Assembly: GCA_030916785.1 (NCBI GenBank)
Contig: JAUPVY010000013.1
Location: 1 to 10,544, forward strand
Length of the DNA: 10,544 nt
Reading direction: 5' to 3'
Source of the DNA: Patescibacteria group bacterium
GTDB lineage: Bacteria > Patescibacteriota > Minisyncoccia > Phycocordibacterales > DATDWN01
The translations under genes and the position numbers were made by a program. Below, piece after piece: positions 5,102-10,544 of the stretch (its first letter is position 1; every line of letters begins with the position of its first letter). The notes beneath the pieces are model-generated. The model worked only from the letters and a program-made list of their open reading frames with translations. It had not been told where the DNA came from and did no database searches.

Positions 5102-5508
5102 TGGAAAAACCACCTGAAGTAGAGCAGTTTGAAGATTCACTATACAAAGAAATATTGGACAAAAATATTGCCGACATAAAAGAAACAGAGGAGCAAAATC
5201 GGTTTTGGAGAGTAAAACTTGCGGAATTACAGAGAAGATTGGATGCAATATTGAACGAAAATGTGACGAACGTAAATGACCGAAGGGCGATACTAGAAGA
5301 CAAAGATGGCCAAGTTGCACATTTGCAAAAACTTATTTCAGTGTGCGAAAAGAGCATTACTGATGGCGAAAGATTTAAGAGACTATTATACGAAAATGGA
5401 AAAGAGATGCTTATAAGGGTTGATGAAATAGAACAAATGGAAGAAGTTGAACAAATAAAAAGAGAGGACGGAGAAAGTATTGAAAAACCCGAAAAACTGC
5501 CTAACTAG
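5101..5508 (+). CDS. Coiled-coil protein of unknown function
   Basis: This 135-aa, highly charged protein is predicted to be almost entirely helical, with heptad-like spacing from about 10 to 125 (for example RFWRVKLAELQRRLDAIL at 34-51 and VDEIEQMEEVEQIKRE at 106-121). It has one cysteine, no membrane span and no signal peptide. No family is recognised. It starts a plus-strand run of three genes (gaps of 19 and 14 bases), followed by an intramembrane protease homologue and a further unknown protein, so a shared transcript is likely. No Shine-Dalgarno precedes the ATG, which overlaps an inverted repeat shared with the divergent unit. The acidic C-terminus is low in complexity. Confidence 0.72.
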   Translation: MEKPPEVEQFEDSLYKEILDKNIADIKETEEQNRFWRVKLAELQRRLDAILNENVTNVNDRRAILEDKDGQVAHLQKLISVCEKSITDGERFKRLLYENGKEMLIRVDEIEQMEEVEQIKREDGESIEKPEKLPN

Positions 5509-5527
5509 TTTACGTTGACACATAACT

Positions 5528-6301
5528 ATGAGTAAATTTGAGCAAATACCGGAAGATGCGCCTGAAATAAAAAACACATCAAGACGCGATTTTATAAAAA
5601 AAGTAATCGCTCCAGATAATGAAAGAGGTGGGTCGCAAAAAGACGTACATTTAGATAAAGTATTTTCATCTACTGGTAAGATTGACCGCAGGGACTTTAC
5701 AAAATTATTGACTGCATTACTAATTGGCATCACAACAACAAATGTTTCAGCTACAGAAGATAGTGATATTTCACAGTCAGACAACTTGATACCAGCTGAT
5801 TCAGCTAATCAGTTTTTCAACCCAGATAAAGCAAAATATTTAGAAACTTCTATTGAGTCAGCCTTTGTTATTGCTGGAAAGGCAATCGCCTCCAATATTG
5901 CTGAATCACTTGGAATTCCTGTTTCTAATAATGAAAAATTTATCACCGCGTTAAAAGAAAAACCGTTTTCAATGCTATTTAATGCCAATGTCGTCGGACC
6001 ATTTTCTGAAGAAACCATGTTCAGACTAGTCCCCTCTTTATTTGTTGGTAGTGAAGGTAATAAATGGGGTGCTGGTATCCCTGCTGCGATTTTATTTGGT
6101 CTTCTTCATAATGTAGACAAAGATTCTTTTGGTGAAATAAAATTTAACAGCACAATTCCCTTAAGTGAGTTTATGGGTGGTATATTTTATTGGTATCTAA
6201 TAAGACACAGAGGATTTGATCATGCTGTCCTAGCCCATTCAATAAACAATACCACCGCATCTCTCGTTCTTTTGATTGATAATATTATAAAAAGTGAGTA
6301 A
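5528..6301 (+). CDS. CPBP-family intramembrane metalloprotease homologue with Tat-like N-terminus
   Basis: The C-terminal half carries the three CPBP (Rce1/Abi) motifs: EETMFR (161-166, EExxxR), FGLLH (190-194, FxxxH) and HSINN (237-241, HxxxN). All predicted catalytic glutamates and histidines are kept, so an active membrane endopeptidase is plausible. There are fewer membrane spans than usual: clear hydrophobic segments lie at about 182-194, 213-225 and 243-254. The unusual part is the N-terminus. SRRDFIKKV (18-26) matches a twin-arginine motif but has no hydrophobic segment after it. A second one, DRRDFTKLL (53-61), is followed by a hydrophobic stretch and VSA (73-75), like a signal peptide or anchor starting late in the protein. 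It is probably co-transcribed with the coiled-coil gene before it and the unknown gene after it; its substrate may be one of the neighbours. Confidence 0.85.
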   Translation: MSKFEQIPEDAPEIKNTSRRDFIKKVIAPDNERGGSQKDVHLDKVFSSTGKIDRRDFTKLLTALLIGITTTNVSATEDSDISQSDNLIPADSANQFFNPDKAKYLETSIESAFVIAGKAIASNIAESLGIPVSNNEKFITALKEKPFSMLFNANVVGPFSEETMFRLVPSLFVGSEGNKWGAGIPAAILFGLLHNVDKDSFGEIKFNSTIPLSEFMGGIFYWYLIRHRGFDHAVLAHSINNTTASLVLLIDNIIKSE

Positions 6302-6315
6302 ATTATAATTATTTT

Positions 6316-6762
6316 ATGGAAAATTTTAAACAAGGATCAGAAAATATTAAAGAATTTAAGGGCGAATTATCTAAACTTATGGAGGCAGACCAAGTTAAAG
6401 CCGTAGAACAAGGTATTAAACCGATTGCCATGACCTCTACGCCATACGAGACAAATTTGTCTTGCCTAAAAATAGATCTACCTCTCCTTACTACCCAAAT
6501 GATAAATGGCAAAAGAATGGTTGTAGAAAAAACCAGCCAACCCACATTTATATACTATCAACAAGACCAAGAATTTAATGCACACAGAATGGTACGTATG
6601 TTGAAAAATTATAATACTGACCATCTAAAAGTGAAAGTTGGTGAGGAGGCACCTCCCATTCCGACAAATTTAGAAGACGAAGACAATCATCGTGAAATGG
6701 GCAAATTACTTGGGTACACGGAAAAAGAGATCCGGGAATATCTTAGGAGGATAAACAGATAA
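6316..6762 (+). CDS. Unrecognised 148-aa soluble protein
   Basis: No family is recognised with confidence. The N-terminus is helical and acidic (1-35). The centre has beta-like segments (CLKIDLPLLTTQM, 50-62). The C-terminus reads NHREMGKLLGYTEKEIREYL (124-143), a GKLLGY-E-x-I-x-x-Y/F-L pattern that I associate with other small CPR proteins, though the family name is unknown to me. There is no signal peptide or membrane span and one cysteine (50). It follows the protease homologue by 14 bases, consistent with one operon, and converges on the MSFES operon with 35 bases between stop codons. I see no hairpin terminator there, only T-rich sequence. Confidence 0.72.
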   Translation: MENFKQGSENIKEFKGELSKLMEADQVKAVEQGIKPIAMTSTPYETNLSCLKIDLPLLTTQMINGKRMVVEKTSQPTFIYYQQDQEFNAHRMVRMLKNYNTDHLKVKVGEEAPPIPTNLEDEDNHREMGKLLGYTEKEIREYLRRINR

Positions 6763-6797
6763 AAACTTGATTTTAATTTTTTATTTAGATAGCCACC

Positions 6798-7709
6798 TTA
6801 TTCAGAACCAGCTTCGTTGTACAACTGTAAAAAGTGGGTATCTTGTATTTTTTTAACCACCTTAAATATTTTACTCGCCTCTTTAGTTTTTTGAGATAGT
6901 ACTTTTGAAAGTTTTACGACATCTTCAAGAGTAGTAACCGCCTCTGGATGTTCCTTGTAAATAGATTCAGAGCCATGTAATCTTTCAGAAAGTTTTCTGA
7001 ACAGTAGGTTTAACTTACTAAAAAAGTTATTGATCCTTCTGACATCAACATCACCCGGTCCGAAACCTCTTTCAAGATCTAACAGTGATTTTATAAATTT
7101 ACTAAAATAATCTTGGGCCGATTCAAATTCCAGTTTTCCATCTTCTTGCTCATTAAAATCTCTGTATTCTAAAGCCCATATAGATTCTAGTCTTCCGGAA
7201 ACACCTAGAATACCGGAAACAGCCCCTATTCCTATCTGCATATCGTTCCAAGCTTCTTGTATTTCCTGCGCTTTATCAATTAACTCATCTTTAACGTCAT
7301 TGATCATATCGTAGAATATAATCTTCCCCTCAACAAATCTTTTACCCCATGAAGTAATAGCAGAAATGACGCCTTCGTCTCCCCCAGCAATATTTCTTAT
7401 TTCCTGCCACTGTTTCATCATCAAAACTTTTAACTCCTGAAGGTTTTTCGTGTCACGGACATTCTTCATCTGCTCAGCAATCTGTCTCATTTGGGCAATC
7501 GCGGTTTCAAGAGCTATCTTCTGAGCTTCTGGTGAATGGGCTGCTATTTCCAACAATTCGTCAAAAGCATGATCTATGGTTTCAAGTTTTGCTTCCGTAG
7601 ATTTATTTTTAGGATCATTTTCAAAATCAATCTCGTCTTTAGGATCTGGACGAGACTCTAATTTATCACTTTTTTCATCTACAAATTTTGGCGCCGATTC
7701 AAAACTCAT
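6798..7709 (-). CDS. MSFES-tagged protein 3: large helical protein of unknown function
   Basis: This 303-aa, cysteine-free, acidic protein is predicted to be mostly helical. After MSFESAP comes a disordered, charged stretch (about 8-40), then long amphipathic helices from about 41 to 290. A short apolar, glycine-rich segment, IGIGAVSGILGVSG (159-172), could touch a membrane or be a turn between helical bundles. No family is recognised. It is the last of three same-strand genes whose products all start MSFES. The gap to the previous gene is 47 bases and carries ACTAAATAACA seven bases before the ATG, the same box and spacing as before the gene at 7757-8083. There is no Shine-Dalgarno. Confidence 0.78.
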   Translation of the reverse strand: MSFESAPKFVDEKSDKLESRPDPKDEIDFENDPKNKSTEAKLETIDHAFDELLEIAAHSPEAQKIALETAIAQMRQIAEQMKNVRDTKNLQELKVLMMKQWQEIRNIAGGDEGVISAITSWGKRFVEGKIIFYDMINDVKDELIDKAQEIQEAWNDMQIGIGAVSGILGVSGRLESIWALEYRDFNEQEDGKLEFESAQDYFSKFIKSLLDLERGFGPGDVDVRRINNFFSKLNLLFRKLSERLHGSESIYKEHPEAVTTLEDVVKLSKVLSQKTKEASKIFKVVKKIQDTHFLQLYNEAGSE

Positions 7710-7716
7710 ATTTATG

Positions 7717-7736
7717 TGTTATTTAGTTACTAAATA
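7717..7736 (-). promoter_or_regulatory. Conserved leader box ACTAAATAACA within a palindrome, before MSFES gene 3
   Basis: On the minus strand ACTAAATAACA lies at 7727-7717, seven bases before the ATG at 7709. It overlaps the perfect palindrome TATTTAGT-T-ACTAAATA (7720-7736). The same 11-base box with the same spacing precedes the ATG at 8083, suggesting a shared translation or regulatory signal. Confidence 0.45.
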
Positions 7737-7756
7737 GACAAATTCTTATTATTAAA

Positions 7757-8083
7757 CTACTGTTTACTTTCAAGTAAACTTTCATTTCTTCGCTTCTGTT
7801 CTGCAACCAACAATTCCATTGTGTGAGAATGTCGTTTCATTAATTCTGTCTTCATATAATCATTATTCATATCAGAATGAATAACACTCTTTATCTCTCT
7901 ATCCAGAAAATCAACAGCCCTTTGGATTTGTTCATTTGATAGTAACTCTAGATATTCTTCTGGGCTACTAGAATCAAGTTTTCTTAAGTCTATATCTTTT
8001 ATTTCATCCCATTTTTCCAAACTTTCTTGAACACTCTCCGGTTTTTGTTCATCATTAGTAGATGGCATTGATTCAAAGCTCAT
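7757..8083 (-). CDS. MSFES-tagged protein 2: small charged helical protein, unknown function
   Basis: This 108-aa, cysteine-free, strongly charged protein has no signal peptide or membrane span. MSFESMP is followed by a low-complexity acidic stretch (8-40), then helices such as EEYLELLSNEQIQRAVDFLD (42-61) and a basic segment, MKRHSHTMELLVAEQKRR (82-99). No family is recognised. It is the middle gene of the three-gene minus-strand unit, 29 bases after the gene at 8113-8505. Proline at position 7 is shared with the third product (MSFESxP). The start is supported by the shared N-terminus and by the leader box seven bases upstream. Confidence 0.75.
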   Translation of the reverse strand: MSFESMPSTNDEQKPESVQESLEKWDEIKDIDLRKLDSSSPEEYLELLSNEQIQRAVDFLDREIKSVIHSDMNNDYMKTELMKRHSHTMELLVAEQKRRNESLLESKQ

Positions 8084-8090
8084 GTTTTTT

Positions 8091-8101
8091 TGTTATTTAG
8101 T
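8091..8101 (-). promoter_or_regulatory. Conserved leader box ACTAAATAACA before MSFES gene 2
   Basis: The 11-base box lies seven bases before the ATG at 8083, the same distance as its copy before the ATG at 7709. Here the palindromic extension is only partial, so the 11-base box rather than the palindrome is the conserved part. Confidence 0.42.
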
Positions 8102-8112
8102 AATTAATTTGA

Positions 8113-8505
8113 TTAATTTCTATCACCCAAAATATCCAAAATTGTCATTCTCTGCTCTCTACTTAGTAATTTATTTTGAATTATTCTTTGTTTTAAATGC
8201 CTTAACAATACCTTATCATCTATTAAGGTTGGTATTAAACCGACATAAACATTTACTAATTTTTCCTTAGCTTCTGCAAGAACCACTTCGAGTTCATTAA
8301 TTTTATCCTCTGCCTGTTTTATTGATTCAGCCTGACCGAGCAACTTAACTTCCAACAGTTTTGCTTTTGCCATTTCCAATTCACTCTCAATAAATTGAGC
8401 TTTTGTTTCGAACTCCATGACACCCGTATCAAAAAGTTTCTTATCTAAAAGATCTTCTGGTCCCGCTTCTAGAGAATCGCTAATTTTCCTAGATTCAAAT
8501 GACAT
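8113..8505 (-). CDS. MSFES-tagged protein 1: coiled-coil protein, unknown function
   Basis: This 130-aa, cysteine-free protein has MSFES, a polar linker (6-35), then a long coiled-coil helix from about 36 to 85 (EMAKAKLLEVKLLGQAES, 44-61, continuing KQAEDKINELEVVLAEAKEKL). A C-terminal helical part contains LLRHLKQRIIQNKLLSREQR (100-119). No family is recognised. It is the first gene of the MSFES unit. MSFES is encoded here with a TCA serine codon, whereas the two following genes use AGC and AGT. The leader box of those two genes is missing; instead a -10 lies just before the ATG, so this gene may be leaderless and carry the operon promoter. Confidence 0.76.
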   Translation of the reverse strand: MSFESRKISDSLEAGPEDLLDKKLFDTGVMEFETKAQFIESELEMAKAKLLEVKLLGQAESIKQAEDKINELEVVLAEAKEKLVNVYVGLIPTLIDDKVLLRHLKQRIIQNKLLSREQRMTILDILGDRN

Positions 8506-8511
8506 GATTAT

Positions 8512-8539
8512 ATTCTAACAAAGCGTATTAAATAATCAA
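8512..8539 (-). promoter_or_regulatory. Putative leaderless promoter of the MSFES operon
   Basis: On the minus strand, TTGATT (8539-8534), a 16-base spacer and TAGAAT (8517-8512) would start transcription at the A of the ATG (8505). A TATAAT overlaps at 8512-8507, but as a -10 it would start transcription inside the coding region. Confidence 0.45.
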
Positions 8540-8577
8540 GACGATGTACTTTGATGTTAAACGTCCCATTTTAATGT

Positions 8578-8607
8578 TTGACAACAATGCATGTTCTGTG
8601 ATAATAT
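8578..8607 (+). promoter_or_regulatory. Putative promoter of the nusA transcript
   Basis: A perfect TTGACA (8578-8583), an 18-base spacer and TAATAT (8602-8607). Start is expected near 8614, leaving a nusA leader of about 220 nt with the two structures listed next. Confidence 0.55.
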
Positions 8608-8623
8608 AGTGTTATTGAAGTTC

Positions 8624-8648
8624 GCCCACCCGGGCGGGCCATTTTTTT
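8624..8648 (+). promoter_or_regulatory. GC-rich hairpin with U-tract in the nusA leader (attenuator-like)
   Basis: GCCCACCCGGGCGGGC (8624-8639) is self-complementary apart from one A.C mismatch, and TTTTTTT follows at 8642-8648. It lies about ten bases after the predicted transcription start and about 190 bases before nusA. This is where an intrinsic attenuator would sit. A weaker hairpin TACCC/GGGTA follows (8648-8664). Confidence 0.5.
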
Positions 8649-8706
8649 ACCCAAATATAGGGTAGAATAAAGAAGTAAAAATTTATAAACAATTATTCAC
8701 AAGAGG

Positions 8707-8817
8707 TTTCACAATTTGGATGAAATTCGAGGCAAAAATTTAAAATGCGAGGAGATGTACATGTCGTACATTGACGAGAATTTTAAATTTTTAACAAAGA
8801 ATTTCGCCAAATTTGGA
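8707..8817. repeat. Large hairpin element, copy B, in the nusA leader
   Basis: The apex 8742-8778 is identical over 37 bases to 1887-1923 in copy A, including CGAGGA, the ATGTAC/GTACAT stem and GACGAG. The arms differ from copy A but pair with each other: AAAAATTTAAAAT with its exact complement (13 bp), GAAATTC with GAATTTC, and AATTTGG with CCAAATT. The element ends about 20 bases before the nusA start codon and lies on the nusA transcript if the upstream promoter is used. Confidence 0.75.
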
Positions 8818-8837
8818 AGCTCGTAACAAACAATAAT

Positions 8838-10007
8838 ATGATGGATTTAAAGGTGATTAACAGTGTCCTAGCCCAGCTAGAAGAAGAAAGAGGTATTCCT
8901 AGAGAAAAAATCTTGGAAGCTATCGAGCTTGCTCTAGCCACTGCTTACAAGAAAGAATATGGTAAAAAAGGCCAAATAATAAGGTCTAAATTTGATATAA
9001 ACACAGGAAAAGCTGAAATGTTTCAGGTTAAAATTGTCGTAGACGAAAGTACTGTAGTCATGGACGAAGATGAACTTCCCACAGAAATCAAAGAAGGTGA
9101 AGTAGAGATGGATTTGTATAATCCAGAACATCACATAATGATTGGAGATGCTCGTAGAATAAAGAAAGATGTTGTTCTAGGTGAAGAAATGGTCTTCCCT
9201 CTTGAAGCACAAGACGACTACAGCCGTATTGCAGCACAAACAGCAAAACAAGTTATCATGCAAAAGATCCGCGAGGCAGAAAAAGTCAGTGTTATGGCAG
9301 AGTATGGCAAAAGAGAAGGTGAAATAGTAACTGGTACTGTACAAAGAATAGAGAGAGGTAATGTATTTATTGATATGGGACGTGCTACTGGCCTCCTACC
9401 ATACGAAGAGCAAATTCCTGGTGAAAGATTTGGCCAAGGTGAAAGAGTTAGAGCTTACCTATATAGAGTAGAAGAGTCTGGAAAAGGCGTATTCCTGCGT
9501 CTTTCTCGCTCACATCCAAAGCTTTTGGAAAAACTATTTGAAGCAGAGGCTCCAGAAATCGCAAACGGCACTGTTTTAATAAAATCAGTAGCACGAGAGG
9601 CTGGAAGCAGAACAAAAATAGCCGTAGGAACAACAGATTCACACATTGACCCTGTTGGATCAATGGTTGGACAAAGAGGAGTTAGAGTTTCAACAGTCAT
9701 GTCAGAGCTTGGAGGAGAAAAAATAGACATTATAGAGTGGTCAGAGGATCCAAAGAAATTTATTGAGGATGCCCTATCCCCTGCAAAAGCCCTGTCAGTT
9801 ACTCTTAACGAACAAGAAAAACAAGCAACTGTGGTGGTTTCTGAGGAACAACAGTCACTTGCCATAGGTAAAGGTGGACAGAATGTTCGTCTAGCCGCGA
9901 AACTAACAGGTTGGAAAATAGACATACAATCAGCAGGAACTAAGCCAGAAGCTCCAAAAGAAGCACTGGATATAGAGGAGGACGAACCAGAGGAAAGCAT
10001 TGTATAA
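8838..10007 (+). CDS. nusA: Transcription termination/antitermination factor NusA
   Basis: NusA binds RNA polymerase and nascent RNA to tune pausing, termination and antitermination. This 389-aa form has the polymerase-binding N-terminal domain (about 1-150, INSVLAQLEEERGI at 7-20), an S1 domain (about 159-224, GEIVTGTVQRIERGNVFIDM at 161-180), KH1 with DPVGSMVGQRGVRV (271-284) and KH2 with LAIGKGGQNVRLAAKLTGWK (341-360). It ends in a short acidic tail and lacks the C-terminal acidic repeats of proteobacterial NusA, which is normal elsewhere. Two ATG codons are adjacent (8838 and 8841); either could be used. No Shine-Dalgarno is visible. The long leader carries an attenuator-like hairpin and a large repeated hairpin, so self-regulation is possible. 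hppA follows after 69 bases. Confidence 0.95.
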   Translation: MMDLKVINSVLAQLEEERGIPREKILEAIELALATAYKKEYGKKGQIIRSKFDINTGKAEMFQVKIVVDESTVVMDEDELPTEIKEGEVEMDLYNPEHHIMIGDARRIKKDVVLGEEMVFPLEAQDDYSRIAAQTAKQVIMQKIREAEKVSVMAEYGKREGEIVTGTVQRIERGNVFIDMGRATGLLPYEEQIPGERFGQGERVRAYLYRVEESGKGVFLRLSRSHPKLLEKLFEAEAPEIANGTVLIKSVAREAGSRTKIAVGTTDSHIDPVGSMVGQRGVRVSTVMSELGGEKIDIIEWSEDPKKFIEDALSPAKALSVTLNEQEKQATVVVSEEQQSLAIGKGGQNVRLAAKLTGWKIDIQSAGTKPEAPKEALDIEEDEPEESIV

Positions 10008-10061
10008 ATAGACGAAATTGTCTATAGTATTTCTTATTATCAATCCCGACCATAAAGTCGG
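10008..10061 (+). other. Two small hairpins between nusA and hppA
   Basis: ATAGAC-GAAATT-GTCTAT (10008-10025) begins immediately after the nusA stop, and CCGAC-CATAAA-GTCGG lies at 10046-10061. Neither is followed by a T-run, so read-through into hppA or RNA processing is more likely than strong termination. No clear hppA promoter is seen. Confidence 0.4.
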
Positions 10062-10076
10062 AAATTAACAAATCAT

Positions 10077-10544
10077 ATGAATAGTTATCTTACGTTTGCC
10101 TTAGTAGCTTCAGTTGTCGCTATTGTTTACGGCCTTTTTTTGGCAAAATCAATTCTAAAAAAGAGTGCTGGAAACGAAAGAATGCAAGAAATTGCTAAAG
10201 CAATTCAAGAAGGTGCAGGTGCTTATTTAAACAAACAATACAAAACTATAGCCATGATTGCTGTTGTTTTGTTTCTTGTTATTGGTTTTATTCCTAAACT
10301 CGGATGGGTTATGGCCATAGGATTCGTAGTTGGAGCCGTATTATCTGCTCTAGCTGGTTATATCGGCATGAACGTGTCCGTTAGAGCTAATGTTAGAACA
10401 GCAGAGGCAGCCAAAGCTGGAATAAAAGAGGCTTTGTCTCTTGCTTTCAAAGGAGGAACTGTGACTGGTCTACTTGTTGTGGGTCTCGCACTTCTTGGTG
10501 TTACTGTTTTTTATGCAACAACGAAAGATGTACCTGCCCTAGTT
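10077..10544 (+). CDS. hppA: Membrane-bound ion-pumping pyrophosphatase HppA, N-terminal part (3' end outside window)
   Basis: HppA hydrolyses pyrophosphate and pumps H+ or Na+ across the membrane. The frame is open for 156 codons up to the window edge. It begins MNSYLTFALVASVVAIVYGL, the first membrane helix, followed by the family's cytoplasmic pattern NERMQEIAKAIQEGAGAYL (33-51) and KQYKTI. The second and third helices lie at about 59-75 and 78-96, and the conserved SVRANVRTAEAAKAG follows at 103-117. These motifs are diagnostic. The substrate-binding and catalytic aspartates and the K/A residue that separates potassium-dependent from independent forms are beyond the edge. No Shine-Dalgarno precedes the ATG. 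It follows nusA on the same strand by 69 bases, which contain two small hairpins. Confidence 0.93.
   Translation, partial: MNSYLTFALVASVVAIVYGLFLAKSILKKSAGNERMQEIAKAIQEGAGAYLNKQYKTIAMIAVVLFLVIGFIPKLGWVMAIGFVVGAVLSALAGYIGMNVSVRANVRTAEAAKAGIKEALSLAFKGGTVTGLLVVGLALLGVTVFYATTKDVPALV

Noticed and set aside
585..8817. CRISPR array
   Set aside because: The repeated cores are only two or three copies, kilobases apart, with no regular spacers and no cas genes.
9455..10000. 181-codon open frame antisense to nusA
   Set aside because: nusA is unmistakable on the plus strand; the antisense translation is serine- and proline-rich low-complexity sequence.
1..10544. tRNA or rRNA genes
   Set aside because: No tRNA-like T-loop (GTTCRAAYC) with acceptor pairing and no rRNA signature stretches were noticed on either strand.
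1..10544. Alternative genetic code with UGA as glycine
   Set aside because: UGA ends the gene at 4775-5026 in an 8-base overlap with the next start, and no conserved gene needs UGA read-through.

Overview
The window looks like part of a small, AT-rich genome from the Candidate Phyla Radiation (Patescibacteria), most likely a Parcubacteria-type lineage. This rests on the gene mix (reduced type IV pilus genes, NusA without C-terminal repeats, membrane pyrophosphatase), many short lineage-specific proteins, mRNAs without Shine-Dalgarno or with no leader, and one protein (963-1571) that I recall as a multicopy hypothetical family of these genomes. UGA is used as a stop (4775-4777), which argues against the UGA-recoded Gracilibacteria and Absconditabacteria. 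No search could be run, so the taxonomy is inference.

Layout. Minus strand, 1-3722: pilB/gspE (1971-3722) and the 5' part of pilC/gspF (1-466), two genes that normally adjoin, are split by about 1.5 kb. The insert carries a complete transcription unit: consensus promoter, a structured leader, a GC-richer 202-aa gene with a strong Shine-Dalgarno, and an intrinsic terminator. It is flanked by large imperfect hairpin elements. Plus strand, 3896-4490: a leaderless DUF1653 gene, then a GC-richer excisionase-like HTH gene with its own consensus promoter, GGAGG Shine-Dalgarno and terminator. 4501-8505 is an island of mostly unrecognised genes: a minus-strand pair (4501-5026), a divergent plus-strand trio (5101-6762) that includes a CPBP-family intramembrane protease with Tat-like N-terminal motifs, and a minus-strand trio (6798-8505) whose three otherwise different products all begin MSFES. 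8506-10544, plus strand: a leader with a promoter, an attenuator-like hairpin and another large hairpin element, then nusA (8838-10007) and the first 156 codons of the membrane pyrophosphatase hppA.

Most notable: (1) the repeated MSFES N-terminus, encoded with different serine codons in three adjacent genes, which points to selection on the peptide; (2) a family of large hairpins. Two copies (1848-1969 and 8707-8817) share an identical 37-nt apical core but have different, separately self-complementary arms. A third, looser relative lies at 585-787. The core can form tandem sheared G.A pairs around a short apical stem. (3) GC-richer, self-contained single-gene cassettes with textbook promoters lie among genes that lack them.

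Genes with recognisable jobs: PilB and PilC power and anchor type IV pilus assembly; NusA controls transcription elongation and termination; HppA couples pyrophosphate hydrolysis to ion pumping. The remainder are unassigned.
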